Shown here: positions 8,355 to 17,309 of the stretch, piece by piece
Layout of the letters: each line of letters begins with the position of its first letter
How positions within the stretch are numbered: the stretch's first letter is position 1
NCBI RefSeq assembly: GCF_034347405.1
Contig: NZ_CP133778.1
Location: forward strand, 868,001-932,000
DNA length: 64,000 bases
Source of the DNA: Pseudomonas sp. CCC3.1
GTDB taxonomy: Bacteria; Pseudomonadota; Gammaproteobacteria; Pseudomonadales; Pseudomonadaceae
Direction of reading: 5' to 3'
The notes under the pieces: generated by a model
The model's database searches: none
Seen by the model: the letters and a program-made list of their open reading frames with translations, nothing else
Told to the model about the DNA's origin: nothing
Position numbers and translations under genes: made by a program

Positions 8355-8966
8355 ATGAATGAATCCCCCGAACGCGACGAACGTCACCTGGCGCGCATGC
8401 TGCGCAAAAAAGCCGTTATGGACGAGCGCATTGCCAGTGCCCCTAACGAATGCGGCCTGTTGCTGGTGTTGACCGGCAATGGCAAAGGCAAAAGCAGTTC
8501 GGCTTTTGGCATGTTGGCCCGGGCCATGGGCCACGGCCTGCAATGCGGCGTGGTGCAGTTCATCAAGGGCCGTAACAGCACCGGCGAAGAGATTTTTTTC
8601 CGTCGCTTCCCTGAACAAGTGCGCTATCACGTGATGGGCGAGGGCTTTACCTGGGAAACTCAGGACCGCCAGCGAGACATTGCGGCCGCCGAAGCAGCGT
8701 GGGAAGTGTCTCGCGAGATGTTGCGTGATCCGTCCATTGGGCTGGTGGTGCTGGATGAGCTGAACATTGCGCTCAAGCACGGCTACCTCGACCTTGAGCA
8801 GGTGCTGAGTGACCTGCAAGCCCGTCCGCCGATGCAGCATGTGCTTGTCACCGGGCGTGGCGCTAAACCTGAACTGATTGATCTGGCCGATACCGTGACT
8901 GAAATGGGTGTGATCAAGCATGCATTCCAGGCCGGGATCAAAGCCCAGAAAGGCATTGAATTGTGA
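8355..8966 (+). CDS. cobO: Cob(I)yrinic acid a,c-diamide adenosyltransferase
   Basis: A 203-residue CobO/CobA/BtuR-type enzyme that transfers the 5'-deoxyadenosyl group of ATP to the Co(I) corrinoid. The P-loop GNGKGKSSSAFG is near residues 40-51, followed by VVQFIKG, DELNIALKHGYL and LVTGRGAKPELI, all typical. The ATG at 8355 follows a GGAGAG ribosome site. It is the first gene after the riboswitch, and cobB starts 10 bases after its stop. Confidence 0.96.
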   Translation: MNESPERDERHLARMLRKKAVMDERIASAPNECGLLLVLTGNGKGKSSSAFGMLARAMGHGLQCGVVQFIKGRNSTGEEIFFRRFPEQVRYHVMGEGFTWETQDRQRDIAAAEAAWEVSREMLRDPSIGLVVLDELNIALKHGYLDLEQVLSDLQARPPMQHVLVTGRGAKPELIDLADTVTEMGVIKHAFQAGIKAQKGIEL

Positions 8967-8976
8967 GTGTTGAAGC

Positions 8977-10290
8977 ATGAGAGAGTCGCGTCATTGCCCG
9001 GCGGTACTGATCGCCGCGCCGGCTTCCGGTCAGGGCAAGACCACCGTTACTGCCGCCTTGGCCCGATTGCATCGCAATCAAGGGCGCAAGGTGCGGGTAT
9101 TTAAATGTGGCCCGGATTTCCTCGACCCCATGATCCTGGAGCGCGCCAGCGGTGCGCCGGTGTATCAGGTGGACTTGTGGATGGTAGGCGCCGATGAAAG
9201 CCGTCGCTTGCTGTGGGAAGCGGCCGGTGAAGCGGACCTGATTCTGATCGAAGGCGTGATGGGCCTGTTCGACGGCACGCCGTCCAGCGCTGATCTGGCG
9301 CGGCATTTCGGCGTGCCGGTGTTGGGGGTGATTGATGGCACCGCCATGGCCCAGACCTTCGGCGCGCTGGCCCTGGGGCTCGCGCGTTATCAGCCAGACC
9401 TGCCGTTTGCCGGGGTTCTGGCTAACCGGGTCGGCACGGTGCGTCATGCGCAGTTGCTCGAAGGCAGCCTGACCGAAGGCTTGCGCTGGTACGGCGCGTT
9501 GTCCCGCGAGACCGGGATTGAACTGCCAAGCCGGCATTTGGGCCTGGTGCAAGCCAGCGAACTGAATGACCTGGATGCACGCCTCGATGCAGCGGCCAAT
9601 GCCTTGGCCAGCACCTGTGAGGTAGCGCTGCCACCGGCGGTGGAGTTTGCCGCGCCACAACCTGTCGCCGTTGAGGCGTTACTGGCCGGGGTGCGGATTG
9701 CCGTGGCGCGCGATGAAGCCTTTGCCTTTACCTATGGCGCGAGTCTGGCGCTGTTGCGTGAAATGGGCGCCGAACTGGTGTTTTTCTCGCCGATTCGCGA
9801 CACGCAACTGCCTGCCGCTGACAGTCTGTATTTGCCGGGCGGCTACCCGGAGCTGCATCACCTTGAGCTGTCGCGCAACACCTCGATGCTGGAGGCAATC
9901 CGAGCTCACCATCACGCGGGTAAACCGCTGCTGGCCGAATGTGGCGGCATGCTCTATCTGCTGGATGCCTTGACCGACGTCGACGGGCAGCGCGCCGAGT
10001 TGGTCGGCTTGCTCAAAGGCGAGGCGACCATGCAAAAACGCTTGGCGGCCCTGGCGTTGCAGGCAGTCGAGATGCCGGAAGGCCTGCTGCGCGGACATAC
10101 CTATCACCACTCGCTGACCAGCACCGAGCTTGAGCCTGTCGCACGTGGCCTGAGCCCCAATGGCGGGCGCGGTGCGGAGGCTGTGTATCGCGAAGGGCGT
10201 ATGACAGCGTCTTACGTGCACTTTTACTTTCCGTCCAATCCCCAGGCCATGGCTGCGTTGTTCGCGCCGTGTGCCGTGAAGGTGTCATGA
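8977..10290 (+). CDS. cobB: Cobyrinic acid a,c-diamide synthase
   Basis: A 437-residue two-domain amidotransferase that amidates side chains a and c of cobyrinic acid with glutamine and ATP. The N-terminal ATP-binding domain shows ASGQGKTTVTAAL, and VFKCGPDFLDP follows. The C-terminal glutaminase domain contains YLPGGYPELH and the nucleophile segment LAECGGMLYLLD. Its stop overlaps the bluB start (ATGA). Confidence 0.95.
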   Translation: MRESRHCPAVLIAAPASGQGKTTVTAALARLHRNQGRKVRVFKCGPDFLDPMILERASGAPVYQVDLWMVGADESRRLLWEAAGEADLILIEGVMGLFDGTPSSADLARHFGVPVLGVIDGTAMAQTFGALALGLARYQPDLPFAGVLANRVGTVRHAQLLEGSLTEGLRWYGALSRETGIELPSRHLGLVQASELNDLDARLDAAANALASTCEVALPPAVEFAAPQPVAVEALLAGVRIAVARDEAFAFTYGASLALLREMGAELVFFSPIRDTQLPAADSLYLPGGYPELHHLELSRNTSMLEAIRAHHHAGKPLLAECGGMLYLLDALTDVDGQRAELVGLLKGEATMQKRLAALALQAVEMPEGLLRGHTYHHSLTSTELEPVARGLSPNGGRGAEAVYREGRMTASYVHFYFPSNPQAMAALFAPCAVKVS

Positions 10291-10937
10291 GCGACAACGC
10301 ATTTAGTTCTGAAGAAAAGGCCGCGGTGTATCGGGCCATTGCTGAACGCCGCGACATGCGGCACTTCAGCGGGGGCAACGTGGCTCCTGAGCTGCTGGCA
10401 CGTTTGCTGGAAGCCGCGCATCAGGCGCCGAGTGTGGGCCTGATGCAGCCGTGGCGGTTTATCCGCATCACCGACCGCCAGCTGCGGGGCAAGATTCAAG
10501 CGGTCGTTGAAGACGAGCGAGTACGCACTGCCGAGGCGCTGGGTGAGCGTTCGGATGAATTCATGACCCTCAAGGTCGAGGGCATCAACGATTGCGCCGA
10601 GGTGCTGGTGGCGGCGTTGATGGATGATCGCGAAAAGCACATTTTCGGCCGTCGTACGTTGCCGGAAATGGACATGGCGTCGTTGTCTTGTGCCATCCAA
10701 AACCTGTGGCTGGCAGCGCGGGTTGAAGGTCTGGGAATGGGCTGGGTGTCATTGTTCGAGCCGCAGGCGCTGGCAGATTTGCTGGGCTTGCCCGCCGGTG
10801 CCAAGCCGCTTGCGGTGTTGTGCCTGGGCCCGGTCGAGGCGTTTTATCCTGCGCCGATGCTGGTGCTGGAAGGGTGGGCGCAAGCACGTCCGCTGAGTGA
10901 GTTGGTGTACGAGAATTTTTGGGGAGTGAAGCCATGA
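10287..10937 (+). CDS. bluB: 5,6-dimethylbenzimidazole synthase BluB
   Basis: A 216-residue nitroreductase-fold flavoenzyme that destroys its own FMN with oxygen to make 5,6-dimethylbenzimidazole, the lower ligand of B12. Typical segments are the AIAERRDMRHF start, HQAPSVGLMQPWRF and GLGMGWVSLFEP. The start at 10287 overlaps the cobB stop (ATGA), which decides it over the upstream GTG. Its presence means this strain makes the lower base aerobically. Confidence 0.95.
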   Translation: MSDNAFSSEEKAAVYRAIAERRDMRHFSGGNVAPELLARLLEAAHQAPSVGLMQPWRFIRITDRQLRGKIQAVVEDERVRTAEALGERSDEFMTLKVEGINDCAEVLVAALMDDREKHIFGRRTLPEMDMASLSCAIQNLWLAARVEGLGMGWVSLFEPQALADLLGLPAGAKPLAVLCLGPVEAFYPAPMLVLEGWAQARPLSELVYENFWGVKP

Positions 10938-11842
10938 GTGTGGCGTTGTTGTGCGTTGCCGGTGTGGCGTTGGATGCGCTGCTCGGCGAGCCTAAACGCT
11001 GGCATCCACTGGTTGCGTTTGGCCGCATGGCTGAGCGCATCGAGCAGCGATTCAATTCAGGCGGGCGGGGCTGGCGCAGCCATGGCGTGACTGCCTGGGT
11101 GCTGGCGGTGTTGCCACTGACCCTTGTGGCCACGGCGTTGTCGTGGCTGCCTTATATCGGCTGGCTGGTGGAGATTCTGGCGTTGTACTGCGCGCTGGGC
11201 ATGCGCAGCCTGGGTGAGCACGTGCAGCCGGTGGCCGAGGCGTTGCGCGCCAATGATCTGGACGAGGCCCGCACGCGGGTCGGGTATTTGGTCAGCCGTC
11301 AAACCAGTGAACTGGATTCGACCGAAGTGGCGCGCGCGGCCACAGAGTCGGTGCTTGAAAACGGCAGCGATGCGGTGTTCGCGGCCTTGTTCTGGTTTGC
11401 CGTGGCGGGTGCGCCGGGCGTGGTGCTCTACCGTTTGAGCAACACCCTGGACGCGATGTGGGGCTATCGCAACGAACGCTTTGAGCGTTTTGGCTGGGCC
11501 GCCGCGCGCATCGACGATGTACTCAACTATATTCCTGCACGGCTGGTGGCATTGACCTACGCCTTGTTGGGCAAGACGCGCTTGGCGATCACGTGCTGGC
11601 GTCAACAGGCGCCGCAGTGGGACAGCCCCAATGCCGGGCCGGTGATGGCGGCGGGTGCCGGTGCGCTGGGTGTCGAGCTGGGTGGAGCGGCAATTTATCA
11701 CGGTGAGCTGCATGAACGCCCGCAACTGGGTGAAGGCGTGCCCGCCGATGCTGACTCAATCGGCCGCGGCTGGCAGTTGGTACAGCGCGGGGTGTGGCTG
11801 TGGTTACTGATCCTGTGTGTGGGGAGTGAGTTCTATGCTTGA
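10934..11842 (+). CDS. cobD: Adenosylcobinamide-phosphate synthase (CbiB/CobD)
   Basis: A 302-residue membrane protein that attaches aminopropanol phosphate to adenosylcobyric acid (Salmonella name CbiB). It begins VALDALLGEPKRWHPLVAFG, the typical N-terminal signature, and has several hydrophobic helices (about 50-90, 150-175, 275-300). LENGSDAVFAALFWFAVAG and LSNTLDAMWGYRNERF are family motifs. ATGA overlap with bluB sets the start; its end overlaps the next gene by 8 bases. Confidence 0.94.
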   Translation: MSVALLCVAGVALDALLGEPKRWHPLVAFGRMAERIEQRFNSGGRGWRSHGVTAWVLAVLPLTLVATALSWLPYIGWLVEILALYCALGMRSLGEHVQPVAEALRANDLDEARTRVGYLVSRQTSELDSTEVARAATESVLENGSDAVFAALFWFAVAGAPGVVLYRLSNTLDAMWGYRNERFERFGWAAARIDDVLNYIPARLVALTYALLGKTRLAITCWRQQAPQWDSPNAGPVMAAGAGALGVELGGAAIYHGELHERPQLGEGVPADADSIGRGWQLVQRGVWLWLLILCVGSEFYA

Positions 11843-12839
11843 ACACGGCGGGCGTTTACGTCAGGCGGCCTTGCACTACGGCATTGCCGAGTCGGCCTGG
11901 TTGGATCTGTCCAGTGGTCTGGCGCCTTGGCCTTTTGCAATTCCTCCTGTCCCGGAACGGGCCTGGGCACGTTTGCCCGAAACCGATGATGGCCTGGAGC
12001 AAGCGGCCTGCATTTACTACGGCGCGCAAAATGCCTTGCCGGTGCCGGGCTCGCAATGTGCGATCCAGTTACTGCCGCGGTTGCGCCGCAGTGGCAAGGT
12101 GGGCGTGCTGTCGCCGTGTTACGCCGAGCACGCCGAAGCGTGGCGGCGCAGCGGGCACATCGTGCGCGAAGTCATGGATCAAGAAGTCGACTTCTACCTC
12201 GACACGCTGGATGTGCTGGTGGTGGTGAACCCCAATAACCCCACGGGCTTGAACCTGTCCCCTGAGCGTTTGCTGGAGTGGCACGCACGGCTGGCGCAGC
12301 GTGGCGGTTGGCTGGTGGTGGACGAAGCCTTTATGGACAACACCCCCGACTTGAGTCTGGCGGCTGAGAGTTGGCGTACCGGGTTGATTGTGTTGCGTTC
12401 ATTCGGCAAGTTTTTTGGCCTGGCTGGCGTGCGTTTAGGCTTTGTGCTGGCCGAACTCCGGTTGCTCAAGCTGCTGGCCGAACAGGTCGGGCCTTGGGCT
12501 GTCAGTGGCCCGACCCGCATTGTGGGCCAGGCGTGCCTGCTCGACACCGCCAGCCATGCCCTCCAGCGCGAACGCACCGCGCTGGCCAGTGAGCGTTTGC
12601 AGCGATTGCTGGGCCTGCATGATTTGCTCCCGCAAGGCGGGTGCGCCCTGTTCCAGTGGCTGATCACGCCGCATGCCGAGCGTCTTTACGAATTTATGGC
12701 GCAGCGCGGCATTTTGCTGCGCCTGTTTACCAGCAACAGCAGCGTACGTTTTGGTCTGCCCGCCGATGAGGCTGACTGGTTAAGGCTGGAACAGGCGTTA
12801 CAGGCTTATAGCCAAGCGTTCACTAAGGGAGTGTCATGA
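11835..12839 (+). CDS. cobC: Threonine-phosphate decarboxylase (aminotransferase fold)
   Basis: A 334-residue PLP enzyme that makes (R)-1-amino-2-propanol O-2-phosphate for the nucleotide loop; it is CobC in Pseudomonas naming and CobD in Salmonella. Aminotransferase class I/II features are VVNPNNPTGLNL, VVDEAFMD and LRSFGKFFGLAGVRLGF with the PLP lysine in SFGK. It overlaps cobD by 8 bases and cobQ by 4 bases (ATGA), consistent with translational coupling. Confidence 0.93.
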   Translation: MLEHGGRLRQAALHYGIAESAWLDLSSGLAPWPFAIPPVPERAWARLPETDDGLEQAACIYYGAQNALPVPGSQCAIQLLPRLRRSGKVGVLSPCYAEHAEAWRRSGHIVREVMDQEVDFYLDTLDVLVVVNPNNPTGLNLSPERLLEWHARLAQRGGWLVVDEAFMDNTPDLSLAAESWRTGLIVLRSFGKFFGLAGVRLGFVLAELRLLKLLAEQVGPWAVSGPTRIVGQACLLDTASHALQRERTALASERLQRLLGLHDLLPQGGCALFQWLITPHAERLYEFMAQRGILLRLFTSNSSVRFGLPADEADWLRLEQALQAYSQAFTKGVS

Positions 12840-14287
12840 GCACATTGATGGTGCAGGGCACCACGTCCGATGCCGGCAAAAGTACCTTGGTCACGGCCTT
12901 GTGCCGCTGGCTGACCCGTCAAGGCGTGCGCGTGGTGCCTTTCAAGCCGCAGAACATGGCGCTCAACAGTGCCGTGACGGCTGAAGGTGGCGAGATTGGC
13001 CGCGCCCAGGCCGTACAGGCGCAGGCTGCCGGGCTGGTGCCGCACACCGACATGAACCCGGTGCTGCTCAAGCCCAACAGCGACACCGGCGCGCAAGTGA
13101 TCATTCATGGTCGGGCGGTCACCAGCATGAACGCGGTGGCGTATCACGACTACAAGGCCATCGCCATGCAAGCTGTGCTGGCCTCGCATCAACGCTTGAG
13201 CGCCGCCTACCCGGTGGTCATGGTTGAGGGCGCGGGCTCCCCGGCCGAAATCAATTTGCGCGCCGGTGATATTGCCAACATGGGCTTTGCCGAAGCGGTG
13301 GATTGCCCGGTGGTGCTGATTGCCGACATCAACCGTGGCGGGGTGTTTGCGCATCTGGTCGGGACGCTCGAACTGCTGTCCGAGACCGAGCAGGCGCGGG
13401 TCAAAGGTTTCATCATCAACCGCTTTCGTGGCGACATCGCCTTGCTGCAACCGGGGCTCGACTGGCTGGAACAGCGCACTGGCAAGCCGGTGATCGGCGT
13501 GCTGCCTTACGTGCTGGACCTGCACCTTGAAGCCGAAGATGGCATCGACCAGCGCCAGACCGACAAGGCTGACCAGGTGCTCAGCGTGGTAGTGCCGGTG
13601 TTGCCGCGCATCAGCAATCACACGGACTTCGACCCGTTGCGCCTGCACCCGCAGGTGAACTTGCAGTTTGTCGGGCCGGGTCAGCCGATTCCTCCCGCGG
13701 ACTTGATCATCCTGCCGGGCTCAAAAAGCGTGCGCAGTGATTTGGCCTATTTGCGCGCCAATGGATGGGACACGGCCATCAGTCGGCACTTGCGCTACGG
13801 CGGCAAAGTGCTAGGCATCTGTGGCGGCTTGCAGATGCTCGGCGAGCAGGTGCATGACCCGCTGGGGCTGGAAGGCGCAGCGGGCTCCAGCGATGGCCTG
13901 AGTTTGCTGGCATTCAGCACCGAACTGGCGGCTGAGAAACAACTGCGTAACGTGCGTGGACATTTAGTGTTGGAAAACGCCGAGGTCAGCGGCTATGAAA
14001 TTCACGCGGGAGTGACCACGGGTGTGGCGCTGGAACAGCCTGTGGTGCGTCTGGATGACGGCCGTTGTGACGGCGCGCAAAGTGCTGACGGGCAAATCCT
14101 CGGCACCTATCTACACGGCGTGTTCGAGTCGCCTGCCGCCTGTAGCGCCTTGCTGCGCTGGGCCGGTTTGCAGGACGTGCAGCAGGTGGATTACCACGCC
14201 CTGCGCGAGCGCGACATCGAGCGCCTGGCCGACATGGTCGAGAAGCACCTGGACACGGCGTACTTGCGCGAACTGTGCGGGATCTGA
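12836..14287 (+). CDS. cobQ: Cobyric acid synthase
   Basis: A 483-residue glutamine amidotransferase that amidates side chains b, d, e and g of adenosylcobyrinic acid a,c-diamide. The N-terminus GTTSDAGKSTLVTALCR is the dethiobiotin-synthetase-like ATP domain, VVPFKPQNMALNS is a family signature, and the glutaminase nucleophile lies in GICGGLQMLGE. ATGA overlap with cobC sets the start. A REP-like half palindrome follows before cobP. Confidence 0.96.
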   Translation: MSTLMVQGTTSDAGKSTLVTALCRWLTRQGVRVVPFKPQNMALNSAVTAEGGEIGRAQAVQAQAAGLVPHTDMNPVLLKPNSDTGAQVIIHGRAVTSMNAVAYHDYKAIAMQAVLASHQRLSAAYPVVMVEGAGSPAEINLRAGDIANMGFAEAVDCPVVLIADINRGGVFAHLVGTLELLSETEQARVKGFIINRFRGDIALLQPGLDWLEQRTGKPVIGVLPYVLDLHLEAEDGIDQRQTDKADQVLSVVVPVLPRISNHTDFDPLRLHPQVNLQFVGPGQPIPPADLIILPGSKSVRSDLAYLRANGWDTAISRHLRYGGKVLGICGGLQMLGEQVHDPLGLEGAAGSSDGLSLLAFSTELAAEKQLRNVRGHLVLENAEVSGYEIHAGVTTGVALEQPVVRLDDGRCDGAQSADGQILGTYLHGVFESPAACSALLRWAGLQDVQQVDYHALRERDIERLADMVEKHLDTAYLRELCGI

Positions 14288-14298
14288 AACGCACCAAT

Positions 14299-14333
14299 CC
14301 TTGTGGGGGCGAGCAAGCTCGCTTCGACAAGGG
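14299..14333. repeat. Short REP-like hairpin between cobQ and cobP
   Basis: A stem with CCTTGT/ACAAGG outer and CGAGC/GCTCG inner pairs sits in the only gap of note (74 bases) in the cob operon. It resembles half of the REP family seen elsewhere in the window. Confidence 0.5.
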
Positions 14334-14361
14334 AGGCGTCATCCTTTAGAGGTTTATTGGC

Positions 14362-14883
14362 ATGCTGCAACTGATTTTGGGTGGCGCCCGCTCGGGTAAA
14401 AGCCGCTTGGCCGAGAAGCTCGCGGCCGACTCTGGCTGCGCTGTCATCTACATCGCCACCAGCCAGCCGCTGGACGGCGAGATGAACGAGCGGGTGCGCC
14501 ATCATCGTGAACGTCGTCCTGAACAGTGGGGCTTGATAGAAGAACCGATTGAACTGGCCCGCGTACTGCGTGAGAACGCTCGCGCAGACACGTGCCTGTT
14601 GGTGGATTGCCTGACGTTGTGGCTGACCAACCTGCTGATGCTCGAAGACCCGCAGCGTTTGAGCGCCGAGCGTGATGCGCTGCTGGAATGCCTGGCCCAC
14701 TTGCCGGGCGAGATTGTTTTTGTCAGCAACGAAACCGGAATGGGTGTCGTGCCGCTGGGCGAATTGACTCGCCGCTATGTCGATGAAGCCGGTTGGTTGC
14801 ATCAAGCCTTGGCCGAGCGTTGTCAGCGAGTGGTGCTGACCGTGGCGGGCCTGCCCCTGACCCTGAAAGGAACTGCTCTATGA
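14362..14883 (+). CDS. cobP: Adenosylcobinamide kinase / adenosylcobinamide-phosphate guanylyltransferase
   Basis: A 173-residue bifunctional enzyme (Salmonella CobU) that phosphorylates adenosylcobinamide and then adds GMP. It opens with the P-loop LILGGARSGKSRLAE and has RVRHHRERRPEQW (the histidine that is guanylylated lies in this stretch), LLVDCLTLWLTNLL and SNETGMGVVP. The start at 14362 follows the gap with a GAGG-type ribosome site. Its end overlaps cobT by 4 bases. Confidence 0.95.
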   Translation: MLQLILGGARSGKSRLAEKLAADSGCAVIYIATSQPLDGEMNERVRHHRERRPEQWGLIEEPIELARVLRENARADTCLLVDCLTLWLTNLLMLEDPQRLSAERDALLECLAHLPGEIVFVSNETGMGVVPLGELTRRYVDEAGWLHQALAERCQRVVLTVAGLPLTLKGTAL

Positions 14884-15935
14884 ATACTCCGTGGTGGCTG
14901 AACCCGTGCAAACCGGTTGACCGTGACATGCAAGCAGCCGCGGCCGAGCGTCAGCAGCAGTTGACCAAACCTGCCGGTTCGCTGGGGCAACTCGAAGCCC
15001 TGGCGGTGCAGTTGGCCGGGTTGCAGGGTCGATTGAAGCCGCGCGCCGACCAGCTGTGGATTGCGATTTTTGCCGGTGATCACGGCGTGGTCGCCGAAGG
15101 TGTGTCGGCTTATCCGCAGGCGGTCACCGGGCAGATGCTGCACAATTTTGTCAGCGGTGGGGCGGCTATCAGCGTGTTGGCCCGCCAGTTGGGCGCGCAT
15201 TTGGACGTGGTGGACCTGGGCACCGTGACTCCGATGCTTAATCTGGCGGGCGTGCGGCATTTACAGCTGGGGGCTGGCACGGCGAACTTCGCCACGGGCC
15301 CTGCCATGAGCGATGCGCAAGGCTTGAAAGCGCTGGCTGCCGGTCGCGAGAGTATTGCGCGGGCAAAAGAGCAGGGCACTGAACTGTTTGTCGGCGGCGA
15401 GATGGGCATCGGCAACACTGCTTCGGCCAGTGCCGTGGCCAGTGCCCTGCTGAACTGCTCGGCCTCTTTGCTGACCGGGCCGGGTACAGGGCTGGATGCG
15501 GCCGGGGTCAGCCATAAGGCGCAGGTGATTGAGCGGGCGCTGGCGTTTCATGACGGCTACCTCGACGACCCGTTACAGACGCTGTTTCGCTTGGGCGGGT
15601 TTGAAATTGCGGCCTTGGCCGGTGCTTATGTTGCGTGCGCGCAAGCCGGTATCGTGGCGCTGGTGGACGGCTTTATCTGCACCGTCGCGGCCATGGTGGC
15701 CGTGCGCTTGAATCCGGAGTGTCGCGAGTGGTTGGTGTTCAGCCATCGCGGCGCCGAGCAAGGGCATCGCCACGTGCTCGACAGTTTGCAGGCCCAGCCG
15801 TTGCTCGATCTGGGGTTGCGCCTGGGTGAAGGCAGTGGCGCGGCGCTGGCGGTGCCGCTGGTGCGACTGGCCTGTGACCTGCATGGGCAGATGGCAACCT
15901 TTGCTGAAGCGGCTGTCGCGGACCGTCCGGCATGA
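14880..15935 (+). CDS. cobT: Nicotinate-nucleotide-dimethylbenzimidazole phosphoribosyltransferase
   Basis: A 351-residue enzyme that makes alpha-ribazole 5'-phosphate from DMB (supplied by BluB) and nicotinate mononucleotide. Signatures are LTKPAGSLGQLE near the start, IFAGDHGVVAEGVSAYPQ, and GGEMGIGNTASASAV, with a C-terminal LGLRLGEGSGAALA holding the catalytic Glu. The ATG overlaps the cobP stop (ATGA), ruling out the long upstream frame. In Pseudomonas denitrificans naming this is cobU. Confidence 0.95.
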   Translation: MNTPWWLNPCKPVDRDMQAAAAERQQQLTKPAGSLGQLEALAVQLAGLQGRLKPRADQLWIAIFAGDHGVVAEGVSAYPQAVTGQMLHNFVSGGAAISVLARQLGAHLDVVDLGTVTPMLNLAGVRHLQLGAGTANFATGPAMSDAQGLKALAAGRESIARAKEQGTELFVGGEMGIGNTASASAVASALLNCSASLLTGPGTGLDAAGVSHKAQVIERALAFHDGYLDDPLQTLFRLGGFEIAALAGAYVACAQAGIVALVDGFICTVAAMVAVRLNPECREWLVFSHRGAEQGHRHVLDSLQAQPLLDLGLRLGEGSGAALAVPLVRLACDLHGQMATFAEAAVADRPA

Positions 15936-16507
15936 GCATCACCCTGGATTTGCTGCGCCATGGTGAAACCGAATTGGGCGGAGGTCTGCGCGGCAGCCTG
16001 GATGACGCGCTGACGGCGCCGGGCTGGGCGCAAATGCGCGCAGCCGTTGAGGGGCAGGGCCCGTGGGACCGTATCGTCAGTTCACCCTTGCAGCGTTGTG
16101 CCTTGTTCGCCCGTGAGTTGGGCGAGCAGCTCAGGTTGCCTGTGGCCTTCGACAAAGACTTGCAAGAGCTGCACTTTGGCGCCTGGGAAGGGCAAAGCGC
16201 AGCCGCGCTGATGGAAACCGATGCCGAGGCGCTGGGCCTGTTTTGGTCTGACCCTTACGCGTTTACCCCGCCTGATGGCGAACCGGTGCTTGAGTTCTCG
16301 ACGCGTGTGTTGTCAGCCGTCAATCGTTTGCAGCAAATGCATGCGGGCGAGCGGGTTTTGGTGGTCTGTCACGGTGGGGTGATGAAGTTGCTGCTGGCGC
16401 AGGCGCGTGGCTTGCCTCGGGAACAGTTGCTACAGATCCAGGTGGTCAATGGTGCATTGTTCGAGTTGCAGGTCGACGCACATGGCGTGTTGAGCGAGGG
16501 GCGCTGA
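15932..16507 (+). CDS. Alpha-ribazole phosphatase-like histidine phosphatase
   Basis: A 191-residue histidine phosphatase. LLRHGETELGGG is the RHG motif at the N-terminus, SSPLQRC follows, and the second catalytic His is in VVCHGGVMK. In this operon position (ATGA overlap with cobT, two bases before cobS) it is most likely the phosphatase that removes the 5'-phosphate from alpha-ribazole phosphate or from the final cobalamin phosphate (Salmonella CobC). Confidence 0.9.
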   Translation: MSITLDLLRHGETELGGGLRGSLDDALTAPGWAQMRAAVEGQGPWDRIVSSPLQRCALFARELGEQLRLPVAFDKDLQELHFGAWEGQSAAALMETDAEALGLFWSDPYAFTPPDGEPVLEFSTRVLSAVNRLQQMHAGERVLVVCHGGVMKLLLAQARGLPREQLLQIQVVNGALFELQVDAHGVLSEGR

Positions 16508-16509
16508 AC

Positions 16510-17238
16510 ATGCTGCCATTCTGGATCGCCTTGCAGTTTTTGAGCAGCCTGCCGATTCGCTTGCCTGGCATGCCGCAACCTCAGGAACTGGGGCGTTCGC
16601 TGTTGTTTTATCCGCTGGTCGGGCTGCTGTTTGGCCTGTTGCTGTGGGCGTTGAACAGCGTACTGACGGGCACGCCGTTGATGTTGCACGCGGCGCTGCT
16701 ACTGACGGCCTGGGTATTGCTCAGTGGCGGGTTGCATCTGGATGGTCTGGCGGACAGCGCGGATGCTTGGCTGGGTGGTTTCGGGGATCGCGAGCGTACC
16801 CTGAGCATCATGAAAGACCCACGCAGCGGTCCGATTGCTGTGGTCACGCTGGTGCTGGTGTTGCTGCTCAAGTTTTGCGCGTTGCTGGCGCTGATCGAAC
16901 AGCAGCACACCGCTGTTTTGTTGATCGTCCCGCTGATCGGGCGCAGCGCCTTGCTGGCCGTGTTCCTGACCACTCCGTATGTACGGGCGGGTGGTTTGGG
17001 GCAAGCCCTGGCCGACCATTTGCCGCGCAAGGCGGGCTGGTGGGTGTTGGGGCTGAGTGCGCTGGCCTGTGTCGTGCTGGCCGGGTTTTGGGTCATGGTG
17101 CTGGCGGCGTCAGGCTTTATATGGCTGCGCCGGGTGATGATCAAACGCTTGGGCGGCACCACAGGTGATACAGCGGGGGCACTGCTGGAGTTGCTTGAAG
17201 TGCTGGTGTTGGTGGGCTTGGCGCTACTCGTTGCCTGA
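16510..17238 (+). CDS. cobS: Adenosylcobinamide-GDP ribazoletransferase (cobalamin synthase)
   Basis: A 242-residue membrane enzyme that joins adenosylcobinamide-GDP and alpha-ribazole. It has about six hydrophobic helices, and the family signature GGLHLDGLADSADAWLGG followed by R-x-LSIMKDPRSGPIAVV carries the acidic metal-binding residues. It is the last gene of the operon (cobV in Pseudomonas denitrificans naming). A REP-like GGCTCCCACAG half follows its stop. Confidence 0.95.
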   Translation: MLPFWIALQFLSSLPIRLPGMPQPQELGRSLLFYPLVGLLFGLLLWALNSVLTGTPLMLHAALLLTAWVLLSGGLHLDGLADSADAWLGGFGDRERTLSIMKDPRSGPIAVVTLVLVLLLKFCALLALIEQQHTAVLLIVPLIGRSALLAVFLTTPYVRAGGLGQALADHLPRKAGWWVLGLSALACVVLAGFWVMVLAASGFIWLRRVMIKRLGGTTGDTAGALLELLEVLVLVGLALLVA

Positions 17239-17292
17239 TCGCAGCCTTCGGCTCCCACAGAGATTTTTTAAATCTTGATTCTCTTTTATTGC

Positions 17293-17302
17293 GGGTATAT
17301 AC
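17293..17302. promoter_or_regulatory. Probable MarR operator half near its own start
   Basis: GGGTATATAC at 17293-17302 matches 10 of 12 bases of the perfect palindrome GGGTATATACCC found 450 bases downstream before the MFS gene. It lies 8 bases before the regulator's ATG, consistent with autoregulation. Confidence 0.5.
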
Positions 17303-17309
17303 ATACAAA

